Source of the DNA: an uncultured Pseudodesulfovibrio sp.
Lineage (GTDB): Bacteria > Desulfobacterota > Desulfovibrionia > Desulfovibrionales > Desulfovibrionaceae
Length of the DNA stretch: 64,000 bases
Direction: 5' to 3'
NCBI RefSeq assembly: GCF_963677845.1
Contig: NZ_OY782498.1
Span: 10,001 to 74,000 of the forward strand
The notes below the pieces were generated by a model that did no database searches, was not told the origin of the DNA, and saw only the letters and a program-made list of their open reading frames with translations. The position numbers and the translations under genes were made by a program. Below, in pieces: positions 50,307 to 59,144 of the stretch (positions are counted from its first letter, which is position 1; each line of letters starts with the position of its first letter).

Positions 50307-52079
50307 CTATTGCAATACACCAAAGACAAGGTTTAGATAGTTGCTTTTCTCACATGCTTGTTTTTTCTCAGAAAGTCTTTTTTTATAAGCGATATCCAAC
50401 AACTGAACTTCTTTTACAGCATGTTCCATGCTGTATGCCTGTTGCTTTTCAATGACTAAGTGTAAAACTTGGCGGAGAAAAATATCTAAATATGTATGCG
50501 CATTTTCGACTAATACATCAAGGTATTGTGGTGTGTCGCCAGAATGGACTATTAAGTTTCTTGTCCTGTATATTCTCCGAAGTTGTAATCTTACTCTTTT
50601 TTCATGAAGGTTGGTAAATTCAAGAATCCGATCAGAAGAGGTTAGTTGTTCACTGAGAGTAAAGAAGCGGTAGCGCATCAATGTGAATTTATCTAATTCG
50701 GTATATAGCTCTTTTCTAATGGGTTCATATTCTTTTATTGAGAGGAGGGCAGCTATTTTGTTTGTTCTATTTTGTTCATTGTCACAGTCTATTTTATTAA
50801 TGATTGAATTTATAGTATTTGCTCTCCATCTGAAAAGACTGTTGGCTAAATTTTCAATAATATATCTTGTGTAATTAATCGTTTGGAATGGAACAAGCGT
50901 GTCGATTACGTTCTTTATGTTTGATTTATTAGTTTTTGTTGGTGGGGTTAATGTCTCAAGGGCTGTCCAAAGATTTAAAAGTTGGTTGTCTAGCGAATTG
51001 GTACTGATTGTTGAGCCATGTAGTTTGACGACTCGGATAAATTTTTCAATGTCAACAGGGTGTAATCTAAACCCTTTGGAGAATTTTGTAATTTCTTTAT
51101 ATGCCTTTATAGGTTTGCTATCTATGCATTTCTCTATTGGAGATGGGCCTGTTTTTATTATAAATGAATTTTTGGTTTTTTCTTCGCAAACAATAGCATC
51201 TTTAGACCAAGATATCTTCCTTTTGTGCCTGTATATTGCAACTATGTTAGAAAAGTTTCTTATCAAACTTTCCGTTATAACCTTTGCACTGTATGGGTCC
51301 AGTGATTTAATTCCATTTGCTTTAATGAAGAGTTCATCAGGTTTAATGTCTGATATATATGATATTTCTTGTGGTTTGTCTGAGAATTGCTGGATGTTGT
51401 TATGTGCGTTCAAACCGAAGATAGTAAGAAGTTCTTTATATTCAGGAGCAAGTTTTTTCACTTTAAAAACAACATGATAACTTTTATGTTTTAAGTCAAA
51501 AATTTTGAAAAAATTCAGTAAATCGGATGGGGTTGAGATCTTCTCAGCCCTTCGGTAGAAGAAGAAATTGTTAGCTTTTTTATAGATATAATTATTGTTG
51601 TATCCGCTTGTTCTTAAGCAAAGTGCAAATTGGATTGTTAATCTATCAATTTTTTTCTTTTCACAATTTTTAATTGCTTCGTAAAGTTGTTGTTGAGTTT
51701 CTTTAATATATTGTGTTTTTCCTAATTTCATGAGCATCAATTCAATTCCATTTTTTTTATCTTTTAAGTTGTGCTCATTTGTGTCGGTAAGATATAATTT
51801 ATAATCAATTCCAATCATTTTTTTTGCAATTGTATCATCGCGAATACTTTGGTCTAACTCTTCTAATATATGAGTGATGTTTTTTGGGCTTATGATTTTG
51901 GCTTCAATAGCCTCAATTGTTTTGATAGCCTCAATGCATAATGTTTGGGTATGCATCGCCGGAATTTTATATTTATCAAAAGAATAATCAAAAAGGGATT
52001 CATTGAGTCTTTGTGCAAAAAACAAGACGCCTTCAAGGGCTTTTGTGTAATTCCATCTAGATATGTTTGCAAATTTCAT
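50307..52079 (-). CDS. HEPN-domain protein of unknown function, candidate defence gene
   Basis: A 590-aa AT-rich gene. The C-terminal segment RIYRTRNLIVHSG contains R-N-L-I-V-H (Arg507-x4-His512), the Rx4-6H motif of HEPN domains, in the Apea-like style with a following helix (LDVLVENAHTYLDIFLRQVL). HEPN proteins are often RNases in toxin-antitoxin, Abi and CRISPR-linked defence, but not always. The long N-terminal part is Lys/Ile/Asn-rich, helical and unrecognised. Base composition differs sharply from neighbours, and repeat copies flank it on both sides in opposite orientation, which suggests acquisition. The upstream GGAC is a poor ribosome-binding site. Function unproven. Confidence 0.72.
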   Translation of the reverse strand: MKFANISRWNYTKALEGVLFFAQRLNESLFDYSFDKYKIPAMHTQTLCIEAIKTIEAIEAKIISPKNITHILEELDQSIRDDTIAKKMIGIDYKLYLTDTNEHNLKDKKNGIELMLMKLGKTQYIKETQQQLYEAIKNCEKKKIDRLTIQFALCLRTSGYNNNYIYKKANNFFFYRRAEKISTPSDLLNFFKIFDLKHKSYHVVFKVKKLAPEYKELLTIFGLNAHNNIQQFSDKPQEISYISDIKPDELFIKANGIKSLDPYSAKVITESLIRNFSNIVAIYRHKRKISWSKDAIVCEEKTKNSFIIKTGPSPIEKCIDSKPIKAYKEITKFSKGFRLHPVDIEKFIRVVKLHGSTISTNSLDNQLLNLWTALETLTPPTKTNKSNIKNVIDTLVPFQTINYTRYIIENLANSLFRWRANTINSIINKIDCDNEQNRTNKIAALLSIKEYEPIRKELYTELDKFTLMRYRFFTLSEQLTSSDRILEFTNLHEKRVRLQLRRIYRTRNLIVHSGDTPQYLDVLVENAHTYLDIFLRQVLHLVIEKQQAYSMEHAVKEVQLLDIAYKKRLSEKKQACEKSNYLNLVFGVLQ

Positions 52080-52211
52080 ATGTATGTCCAGTCGTTAACG
52101 ATAATTGAGTAAGCCGAAAGTCTATATCATTTTTTGTTTTGTGTGCCAATGAGCATAGTGTGTTTAGAATGGAGTGTGGCTTTTTATAAATTCCAGCCAT
52201 TCCATCTCCTA

Positions 52212-52440
52212 AACCTTAGAAGCTGACGATTTTGCCGGAGCGGCTCTTCGAAATTTGGAGCCGCTTCGGCGACTATTTCGTGGAGCGGAGGCGAAATCGA
52301 TCAGATTCTTGGCTTGGGAGTGCTGGCGGTTAAGCTAGTGCAAGCGCCTTTTCTTTCGTCTATTTCTTTTGGCGCAGCAAAAGAAATGGACTCCGCCGGA
52401 AGGGCAAGAAAAAAACTGGGAGGAACGCCAGTGACGGCTC
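52212..52440 (-). repeat. Inverted, diverged copy of the ~344-bp repeat core
   Basis: Reading the minus strand from 52440 gives AGCCGTCACTGGCGTTCCTC, the same start as the tandem units. It keeps the internal hairpin TTTCTTTTG-ctgcgc-CAAAAGAAA, then diverges in the middle and recovers GTCGCCGAAGCGGCTCC. It is oriented opposite to units 1-3 across the HEPN gene. Confidence 0.8.
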
Positions 52441-52666
52441 TCTTCTTCAAGTCGTTTAAACGACCTCCCAAATCGCCGCCGCTGAAAGCGGCATCTACCC
52501 CTTCTTCTCCCCGTCGGGGTTGCAACCCCGACTGCTTCAGTCCGCGACCAGCGACCATATATATTAGACAACCACACCCAAATCCTTTACAAGACTGTTC
52601 CGAAACGCCGTCTCCCACGGGTCTTTCCGTGTGTCCGGCAAAAAATGCGCTCCCCCAAAAGGCATT

Positions 52667-54472
52667 ATGAACAAAATAGATAAAATACGTAATTTCAGCA
52701 TCATCGCCCATATCGACCATGGCAAGTCGACCTTGGCCGACCGCATTCTCGAACTCACCGGCATGGTCGGCGACCGCGAGAAAAAAGACCAGTACCTTGA
52801 TAAAATGGAACTGGAACGCGAACGCGGCATCACTATCAAGGCGCAAACCGTGCGAATTCCGTACACCGATACGGACGGCGAAAAATATATCCTGAACCTC
52901 ATCGACACGCCCGGCCACGTTGATTTCAGCTATGAAGTCTCGCGTTCGTTGTCGTCCTGCGAAGGCGCACTGCTCGTGGTTGACTCCACGCAGGGCGTTG
53001 AGGCCCAGACCCTTGCCAACGTGTACCTCGCCATGGATAACGACCTCGAAGTTATCCCGGTGCTCAATAAGATCGACCTGCCGAGTGCAGACCCCGAGGC
53101 GATCAGCCACGAGATTGAAGACGTGATCGGTCTGGACTGCTCCAATCCGATTATGGTTTCGGCCAAGACCGGCCTGAACGTGCAGGAAGTCATCGACGCG
53201 GTCATCAACCTGTTGCCCCCGCCCGAAGGCGACCCGGAAGCACCGCTCAAGGCGCTCATTTTCGACTCATGGTATGATTCATATCAGGGCGTTGTGGTGC
53301 TGTTCCGTATCCTCGACGGCAAGCTCAAGAAGGGCGACAAGATCAAGATTTTCTCCACGGGCAAGGAGTTCGACGTCACACGTGTCGGCGCGTTCATGCC
53401 CGAAGCCGTGGATATCAAGGCCATGGGACCGGGCGAGGTCGGGTTCCTGTGCGCATCCATGAAAGAACTTGGCGACGCACCAGTCGGCGATACCATCACC
53501 AAGGCTGAAAACCCGGTGGCCGTGCCGTATCCCGGCTTCAAACCGGTCAAGCCCATGGTGTTCTCCGGTCTGTATCCCATTGAACCGGCAGAGTATGAAA
53601 CGCTCAAGGCCGCACTGGAAAAACTCCAGCTCAATGACGCGGCGTTTAGCTACGAGCCGGAAACTTCGCAGGCTCTGGGCTTCGGCTTCCGCTGCGGATT
53701 TCTCGGACTGCTGCATATCGAGATCATTCAAGAACGGCTGGAACGCGAGTTCGAGGCCAAGCTCATCACTACGGCTCCGTCAGTCATCTATGAGGTGTCG
53801 GATATCCATGATGAGATCATGACCATCGATAACCCGTCCAAGTTGCCTGATCCGTCAAATATCGGCAGCATCCGCGAACCGTTCGTGCGTCTTGAAGTGC
53901 ATGTGCCCAATGAATTCGTGGGCGCGGTGCTGGCTCTGTGCGAGGAGAAACGCGGCATCCAGAAAAACATGGCCTACCTGACCGAGAAGCGCGTGGTGAT
54001 TACCTACGAGATTCCGTTCGCCGAGGTCATGTACGACTTCTTCGACAAACTCAAATCCTCTACCAAAGGATATGCGAGCCTGGATTACGAGATCATCGAT
54101 TACCGCGAGGCCGACCTTGTGCGTCTCGATATTCTGATCAACGGCGACCCCGTGGACGCATTCTCCTGCATTGTGCACCGCGAGAACGCGGCCCGTATCG
54201 GCCGGTCACTGGCTCTCAAGTTGAAACGCTCGATTCCGCGCCAGATGTTCGAAGTGGTCATTCAGGCCGCCATCGGCAACAAGATCGTTGCCAAGGAACG
54301 CAATGCGCCGTTCCGTAAAGACGTTACCGCCAAGTGTTACGGTGGTGACATCACTCGTAAACGTAAATTGTTGGAAAAACAGAAAGAAGGTAAGAAACGT
54401 ATGCGCCGTATGGGCAACGTTGAAATACCTCAGGAAGCGTTTCTCTCAGTACTTAAATCTGACGAAGACTAA
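52667..54472 (+). CDS. lepA: Elongation factor 4 (LepA)
   Basis: A 601-aa translational GTPase that acts on stalled or mispositioned ribosomes. G1 A-H-I-D-H-G-K-S-T (about 13-21), effector RERGITIK, G3 DTPGHVDF, G4 NKIDLPSA, then EF-G-like domains and the LepA-specific C-terminal domain with basic [25 protein letters not shown] (about 560-585). The start ATG 52667 gives the usual [20 protein letters not shown]; a GTG at 52631 is less likely. AAAAGG precedes it. lepB follows 135 nt downstream, a common pairing. Confidence 0.97.
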   Translation: MNKIDKIRNFSIIAHIDHGKSTLADRILELTGMVGDREKKDQYLDKMELERERGITIKAQTVRIPYTDTDGEKYILNLIDTPGHVDFSYEVSRSLSSCEGALLVVDSTQGVEAQTLANVYLAMDNDLEVIPVLNKIDLPSADPEAISHEIEDVIGLDCSNPIMVSAKTGLNVQEVIDAVINLLPPPEGDPEAPLKALIFDSWYDSYQGVVVLFRILDGKLKKGDKIKIFSTGKEFDVTRVGAFMPEAVDIKAMGPGEVGFLCASMKELGDAPVGDTITKAENPVAVPYPGFKPVKPMVFSGLYPIEPAEYETLKAALEKLQLNDAAFSYEPETSQALGFGFRCGFLGLLHIEIIQERLEREFEAKLITTAPSVIYEVSDIHDEIMTIDNPSKLPDPSNIGSIREPFVRLEVHVPNEFVGAVLALCEEKRGIQKNMAYLTEKRVVITYEIPFAEVMYDFFDKLKSSTKGYASLDYEIIDYREADLVRLDILINGDPVDAFSCIVHRENAARIGRSLALKLKRSIPRQMFEVVIQAAIGNKIVAKERNAPFRKDVTAKCYGGDITRKRKLLEKQKEGKKRMRRMGNVEIPQEAFLSVLKSDED

Positions 54473-54607
54473 TAGACCGACCCAAATGCCCCGACGATGG
54501 CGTTTCTCTCATGTGGAAACGTTTTGCACAACCGTGCACATCGGACCGCGTTGTGATACGCCCTGCATTCGAGTCTTCTTACAAGAATTAACATTGGACT
54601 AGATATT

Positions 54608-55228
54608 ATGACCCAAAGCTCTCTGAAATCCTTTCGCGACTCCATCGAGGCCATTGTCGTCGCCCTGCTGCTCGCCTTTGTTATCCGCGCCTTTATTGTT
54701 CAAGCTTTTAAAATTCCGTCCGGCTCCATGCTGGAGACCTTGCAGATAGGCGACCACTTGCTGGTCACCAAGTTCGCGTATGACGTGCGCCTGCCGTCCA
54801 ATATCTGGCTCGACACCACAGATGGTAAAGTCCTTGCCAAGACCGGCGACCCTGAACGCGGCGATATCATCGTGTTCAAATTCCCGGAAGATGAGTCCAA
54901 GGATTTCATCAAGCGTGTTATCGGTCTGCCCGGTGAGACCATCGAGATTCGTAATAAAGTAGTCTACATCGACGGCCAGCCTATCGATGAGCCGTACACC
55001 CAGCATACCAAATTCACCCGCAATCCCATTCGTGACGACTTCGGGCCGTTCACCGTGCCGCAGGACGAGTTCTTTGTCATGGGCGATAACCGTGAAGGCT
55101 CCTACGATTCCCGCTGGTGGGGACCGGTCAAGCGTCAGAAGATCGTGGGTAAAGCCCTCGTCATCTACTGGTCCTGGGGCTCTCTGACAGATATCAGATT
55201 CAACCGCATCGGAACCATGTTCAACTAG
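54608..55228 (+). CDS. lepB: Signal peptidase I
   Basis: A 206-aa membrane serine protease (S26) that cleaves Sec/Tat signal peptides at the outer face of the inner membrane. One N-terminal TM helix (about 12-32), catalytic Ser in IPSGSM (Ser40), Lys in DFIKRVIGLPGE (Lys102), and the C-terminal GDNREGSYDSRWWGPV box are all present. Length is short but normal for this group. The ATG at 54608 lacks a strong ribosome-binding site. It is downstream of lepA and marks the left border of the AT-rich island. Confidence 0.95.
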   Translation: MTQSSLKSFRDSIEAIVVALLLAFVIRAFIVQAFKIPSGSMLETLQIGDHLLVTKFAYDVRLPSNIWLDTTDGKVLAKTGDPERGDIIVFKFPEDESKDFIKRVIGLPGETIEIRNKVVYIDGQPIDEPYTQHTKFTRNPIRDDFGPFTVPQDEFFVMGDNREGSYDSRWWGPVKRQKIVGKALVIYWSWGSLTDIRFNRIGTMFN

Positions 55229-55266
55229 ATCGGTTGTAAAAAGAGATGTGAATTCTAAAGCTGAAC

Positions 55267-55304
55267 GCGACTGAACATCGATAAAGGCGACTGAAACAAC
55301 GATA
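55267..55304. repeat. Two iteron-like direct repeats after lepB
   Basis: GCGACTGAACATCGATA (55267-55283) and GCGACTGAAACAACGATA (55287-55304) are imperfect direct repeats spaced 20 bp apart. They lie between lepB and the first island gene. Confidence 0.55.
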
Positions 55305-55392
55305 GACGCTATTGAGGTGTAAGCGAAGGATGGTACTACTTAGTCCTTCCATAGAAATTTCACAAATAAATCGCCCTAGAATTTGGGGCTTT

Positions 55393-55439
55393 AACGGCGA
55401 CTATTGGATTGCAATTATTGCAATTCAATAGTCGCCGTT
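55393..55439. other. 47-nt near-perfect inverted repeat at the island's left edge
   Basis: AACGGCGACTATTG pairs with CAATAGTCGCCGTT, continuing through a G-T wobble into ATTGCAAT / ATTGCAAT. The result is about 23 bp with almost no loop. There is no T-run, so it is a poor terminator. It sits 37 nt before the island gene start at 55476. Confidence 0.7.
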
Positions 55440-55475
55440 CTGTTTAATCGTCCCGATGAAAACATAGAGGGTAGT

Positions 55476-57188
55476 ATGTCTTCAAGAGTTCAAATCCCTA
55501 GAATTAAAGCGTTCCCGAAAGATGGCCGGAAATGGCAGATAGATTGGCTTGGTGCAATCAAAGCCAATTCTCAACAATCAATTGAGCCAACGATAGAGGT
55601 AATTATACGTCCTTTGGGGGGGCGGTCCTCGTCTGTCAATGAAGAGGGGGCTCAGCAGGACGTTGTAGATGTAGGTGTCGGGTTGTTGCCATTTCTTAGG
55701 GTCGGGTCGGTATGGTTAAATGGTCGATCCTGTCCTGGTTTTTTAGGGTTTAGCAGAACTTTCAAACAGATCACCATTTCTTCTAAATCTGTTATATCGT
55801 TCCGAGCTAACGACTATGATCCAGAGCTAGGGAAAGGGTATTATATTGTCCCAAAGTGGGAATATGAATTCGGCAAAAACGGCCTTAACTCTCAATGTCT
55901 TGCTATCAAGAACAATGATGACCCCTATGGGATTATCCTACCAGCAATCGAGGCAATTAGATTTTATTACGCCGGGTCAACGAACCTGACAAGTCTATCC
56001 CTTTTTGGTGCATATGATAATTATTTGACAGACATAATTAATCCAGAAAAGTCGGGGTATCTAATAGAACAAGAACGTTGTGTTTTACGCTTGCGACGCT
56101 GGATAACGGATGATGATGGTTGGACGATAGGAAGAGTTTTACATGAGCCACTGGCAAAAGCTGGCGTCCAAAGAATATATCAATCAATTCTTCCTTACTC
56201 AGTGGAAGGGGCTTGCGTTTATCCAACGTGTAGCTTCCCTTTTGAGGGAGAAACAAGGTGGATGGCGCGCGGGATATGGATAGAGACCATACCGGGAAAA
56301 AGGCGATTTTTAATTTTTGAGTTAACTCGTTGTTCATCGCCATTTCCGTTCAAACAACTTCATGTGACAAGGGATAATGATGGCAGAAAAGCGGCAAAAG
56401 AAACTGACATTCCTGAAGATGAAAAACAGCCGTGTTGGACTATTCCAAAATCTACAACATCCTTAAAAGGTAAAGAAGCTGAGCTTCAAACAGGCACAGA
56501 TCCGCAGCGCTATGTAAAACCGATGCTTCTCGATATGATAGGAGAACGTTTTGATGAATTGAGTGGGAAAGAGATAATTAAGACTGAAAAAATTGAGAAC
56601 CCATATAAATCTGGACAGTTGGCGGGATTGCATTCTGTGCCAATCGAATCTTTAAGTACAGGAAAAGAGGTTGGTGGCAAACAACCTGTTGGCCCTGTGA
56701 AAGTGCAAGAAATTACGAGGCGCAAGGGGGCCGAGCCTTCATTTGAAATATTATTGGAGGCCTCTGAAATCCTTAATATGAAGGAGGGCTTTACGGCTTC
56801 TATGCGTTCGGTAAGCTATGATCAGTTTGTCACCCCTCGTCTTAAGCCTGAGAATAGGCGGCAGTGGCCCTATCTGGATTTTAAAACAAAGGCTCTTCGT
56901 TGTGTTTGGGGCATGGATATCGTTTACAATGAAATATCTTACTGCTTTGTTGACTACGAGCTCCGTAGAAAAGGCGAAAGGACTGCAGGGCTTCTAAGGA
57001 ACCTGAATGGAAGCGAAATTACTTATTCCGATTTTGGTATAATTCTGCATGGACTCTCGATCTCGGAAGGCAACTGGGAAAACTTGTACTTTATCCAGCA
57101 TGATTTGGTTGCGATAAAACGCAAGCACACATGGATAAATGGCGAACAGTGCGCTGAAGCTATCGCTACGATGATTATGGGTAGCTAA
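55476..57188 (+). CDS. Uncharacterised 570-aa island protein
   Basis: No family is assigned with confidence. It is a soluble, beta-rich protein. Segments include YYIVPKWEYEFGKNGLNSQCLAI (about 125-147), IILPAIEAIRFYYAGSTNLT (about 157-176) and a C-terminal region CFVDYELRRKGERTAGLL...WENLYF (about 500-545). The long beta-rich N-terminal part plus small C-terminal domain faintly recalls Tn7 TnsE, but I see no decisive motif and no other Tn7 genes are present. Start: ATG 55476 after GAGGG, chosen over TTG 55404, which lies inside the hairpin. It has its own terminator. It is the first gene of the AT-rich island. Confidence 0.6.
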   Translation: MSSRVQIPRIKAFPKDGRKWQIDWLGAIKANSQQSIEPTIEVIIRPLGGRSSSVNEEGAQQDVVDVGVGLLPFLRVGSVWLNGRSCPGFLGFSRTFKQITISSKSVISFRANDYDPELGKGYYIVPKWEYEFGKNGLNSQCLAIKNNDDPYGIILPAIEAIRFYYAGSTNLTSLSLFGAYDNYLTDIINPEKSGYLIEQERCVLRLRRWITDDDGWTIGRVLHEPLAKAGVQRIYQSILPYSVEGACVYPTCSFPFEGETRWMARGIWIETIPGKRRFLIFELTRCSSPFPFKQLHVTRDNDGRKAAKETDIPEDEKQPCWTIPKSTTSLKGKEAELQTGTDPQRYVKPMLLDMIGERFDELSGKEIIKTEKIENPYKSGQLAGLHSVPIESLSTGKEVGGKQPVGPVKVQEITRRKGAEPSFEILLEASEILNMKEGFTASMRSVSYDQFVTPRLKPENRRQWPYLDFKTKALRCVWGMDIVYNEISYCFVDYELRRKGERTAGLLRNLNGSEITYSDFGIILHGLSISEGNWENLYFIQHDLVAIKRKHTWINGEQCAEAIATMIMGS

Positions 57189-57235
57189 GTTGTGCTTGCC
57201 GCCTTTTGTTTGATTGGCCTAAAAAAATAAATGAT

Positions 57236-57261
57236 AAGAGCAGCATGGGGGCTGCTCTTTT
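57236..57261 (+). terminator. Rho-independent terminator
   Basis: AAGAGCAGC / GCTGCTCTT with a 6-nt loop and a following T-run, 48 nt after the 570-aa gene. Confidence 0.75.
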
Positions 57262-57390
57262 GAGTATCCTCACTAAGTCGTTAGTGTGTTTTTGTTTTTG
57301 ATGAATCGTTTCATTTCTCCGTCCGTTTCTCCCCCACTCTTTCATAGTTGTGACGTTTTGAAGGATATGGTTGCGATAGGTTGGTTTATG

Positions 57391-57438
57391 TAGTATTTAA
57401 TTGATACGTTTGGTCGTAATTGTATTAATTAAACACTA
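57391..57438 (+). promoter_or_regulatory. Dyad operator overlapping a promoter of the methylase operon
   Basis: TAGTATTTAATTGATAC (57391-57407) and GTATTAATTAAACACTA (57422-57438) are 17-nt inverted arms matching at 15 of 17, with a 14-nt centre. Inside it lie TTGATA (57401-57406), a 16-nt spacer and TATTAA (57423-57428), a plausible sigma-70 promoter. The ATG at 57441 is only 12 nt past the -10, and no ribosome-binding site exists, so a leaderless or near-leaderless mRNA is implied. Confidence 0.62.
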
Positions 57439-57440
57439 CT

Positions 57441-57842
57441 ATGAGAAAAATTCTTTATACCAATCAAGAGGTTAGTGGCCTTGTTTCATCCGAGCTCGTT
57501 GCGCGAGGCTGGTCTGTAAGGCGGTGTTGTAGAGAGTTTAATAAAAAAAACCATTTGAGGGTTTTACGCGGTGAAGTTCGGGGCTTAGATAAGGATTTTT
57601 TGCAGCGAGTTAAGAGTAATAATTTTAAGGTGCTTTCCCAAAGAGTGCTTGAGTTGTGTCTTTTCTTGGAATTGGATTTGTGTCGCAGAAAACAAATACA
57701 TGCCCAACATCATCTCGTGGATGAATTTTTAACTCTTGAGCACGTCATAAAAACGAATCCGAGCATAAAGCATGATTTAAAGAAAATTTTAAAAAACCTA
57801 GCGATCGTGGCTGGGGGGGAGGCCATAAATGAAATTTGTTGA
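57441..57842 (+). CDS. Small putative regulator preceding the 5mC methyltransferase
   Basis: A 133-aa basic, helical protein. Residues about 12-75 (SELVARGWSVRRCCREFNK...SQRVLELCLFLELDL) look like a short DNA-binding helical domain, though I cannot name the family. Position and size recall control (C) proteins of restriction-modification loci. Its promoter carries a dyad it might bind. It overlaps the methyltransferase start by 14 nt, so they are co-translated. There is no Shine-Dalgarno sequence at its ATG. Function as regulator is an inference. Confidence 0.62.
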   Translation: MRKILYTNQEVSGLVSSELVARGWSVRRCCREFNKKNHLRVLRGEVRGLDKDFLQRVKSNNFKVLSQRVLELCLFLELDLCRRKQIHAQHHLVDEFLTLEHVIKTNPSIKHDLKKILKNLAIVAGGEAINEIC

Positions 57843-59094
57843 TCTATTCTCGGGCCTTGGCGGATTTCATGTTGGTCTATCCAACAACGGACACCAATGT
57901 GTGTTCGCTTGCGAAATTGATAACGATTTGAGGGAACTTTACTATAAAAACCATGGGATACTGCCCTATGAAGACATTCGATCTGTGGATGTTGAGTCGA
58001 TACCAAAACACGATATCTTGTGCGCAGGATTCCCGTGTCAGCCTTTTTCGTTGGCGGGCAAAAAGAAAGGGGCAAAATGTCCTAAGTCGGGGAAATTGAT
58101 CGATTATGTCGTTGAAATAGCAAGGGTTCACTCCCCTCAATTTGTTTTGTTGGAAAATGTTCCAAATATTCTGACTATTGAAGAAGGAAAGTTCTGGCAT
58201 TATTTGCGATCGGCATTCAAATCAATCGGGTACAGCTTGAGTTATAAGGTAATATCCCCTGTTGATTTTGGGATTCCTCAGAATAGAAAGCGTGTTTTTG
58301 TCGTAGGAACCAAGTGTGGTTTGCGAGAAGTTGGTTTTGAGTGGCCTTCTTCGGAAGGGGTAGGCTCATCCCTAATTGAAATCTTGGACGATTCTGTGCC
58401 GTCAAAACCGCTTGAACCGAGCAAGGATGAGGTTCTTCAGAATTGGCAGTTGTTGCTAGATGGGTTGAAGGTGAAAACGTTGGGCTCTCTTTCTTTAGTC
58501 GCGCCGGAGTTTGGGGCTACATACCCACATGATTTTCGGGATTTGTCACTTTCTGAAATGAGGAAGTACAAGGGGGCTTACGGTGTTTCTCTTTCGGGGT
58601 GTTCTACGTGGGATGATGTTTTACAAAAACTGCCTGCGTACGCCCGGAAAAAAAGCCAAGTGTCTGCTTGGATAAAGAAGTCTGTAGCTTATAGCCGTGA
58701 AGTATACATTGCGAACAGAACCTTTTGTGATGAGTGGGCTTTAAATAGCCACAAAAAGTATAATAGTTGGCAAATTCTTGAGTGGCGAGGCGATAGATAT
58801 AACCATTGTATCGATAAACATCTTGTCCAATTTAGGGCTTCAGGGATTCGCGTCTTCAAGCCGCATACTGCCCCATCGTTAATATCTATGACCCCAACAC
58901 AGGTGCCAATAATTCCATCAAAAAAACGCTACCTGTCGACATACGAAGCTGCCAAGCTTCAACATCTAGATACGCTGGCTTACTTGCCAAATCATCCGCG
59001 AGAAGCTTTCAAGGCTCTTGGCAATGCTGTGAATGCTAAAATTGTTGAGTTAATTACTGAAAACCTCAGGCCATTGACAAGTTGCACTCCCTAG
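57829..59094 (+). CDS. DNA (cytosine-5-)-methyltransferase
   Basis: A 421-aa 5mC methyltransferase. Motif I FVDLFSGLGGFHVGL (3-17), motif IV GFPCQPFSLAG with catalytic Cys70, motif VI ENVPNI (Glu109), motif VIII QNRKRVFVVG, the variable target-recognition region (about 195-330) and motifs IX/X TYEAAKLQHL and ALGNAVN are present. It transfers methyl from SAM to C5 of cytosine in a sequence not deducible here. GGGAGG precedes the ATG, inside the previous gene. Its AT-rich codons and the neighbouring MORC-like ATPase gene suggest a restriction-modification or epigenetic defence cassette. Confidence 0.94.
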   Translation: MKFVDLFSGLGGFHVGLSNNGHQCVFACEIDNDLRELYYKNHGILPYEDIRSVDVESIPKHDILCAGFPCQPFSLAGKKKGAKCPKSGKLIDYVVEIARVHSPQFVLLENVPNILTIEEGKFWHYLRSAFKSIGYSLSYKVISPVDFGIPQNRKRVFVVGTKCGLREVGFEWPSSEGVGSSLIEILDDSVPSKPLEPSKDEVLQNWQLLLDGLKVKTLGSLSLVAPEFGATYPHDFRDLSLSEMRKYKGAYGVSLSGCSTWDDVLQKLPAYARKKSQVSAWIKKSVAYSREVYIANRTFCDEWALNSHKKYNSWQILEWRGDRYNHCIDKHLVQFRASGIRVFKPHTAPSLISMTPTQVPIIPSKKRYLSTYEAAKLQHLDTLAYLPNHPREAFKALGNAVNAKIVELITENLRPLTSCTP

Positions 59095-59106
59095 AATAGG
59101 GCTTTT
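59089..59106 (+). terminator. Weak terminator-like hairpin at the methyltransferase stop
   Basis: CCCTA-gaa-TAGGG followed by CTTTTC, overlapping the TAG stop. Five base pairs only, so it may be leaky and let transcription continue into the ATPase gene 50 nt on. Confidence 0.4.
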
Positions 59107-59144
59107 CATATGTAGATTTATATACTTGTTCATATGGAGCCGTT

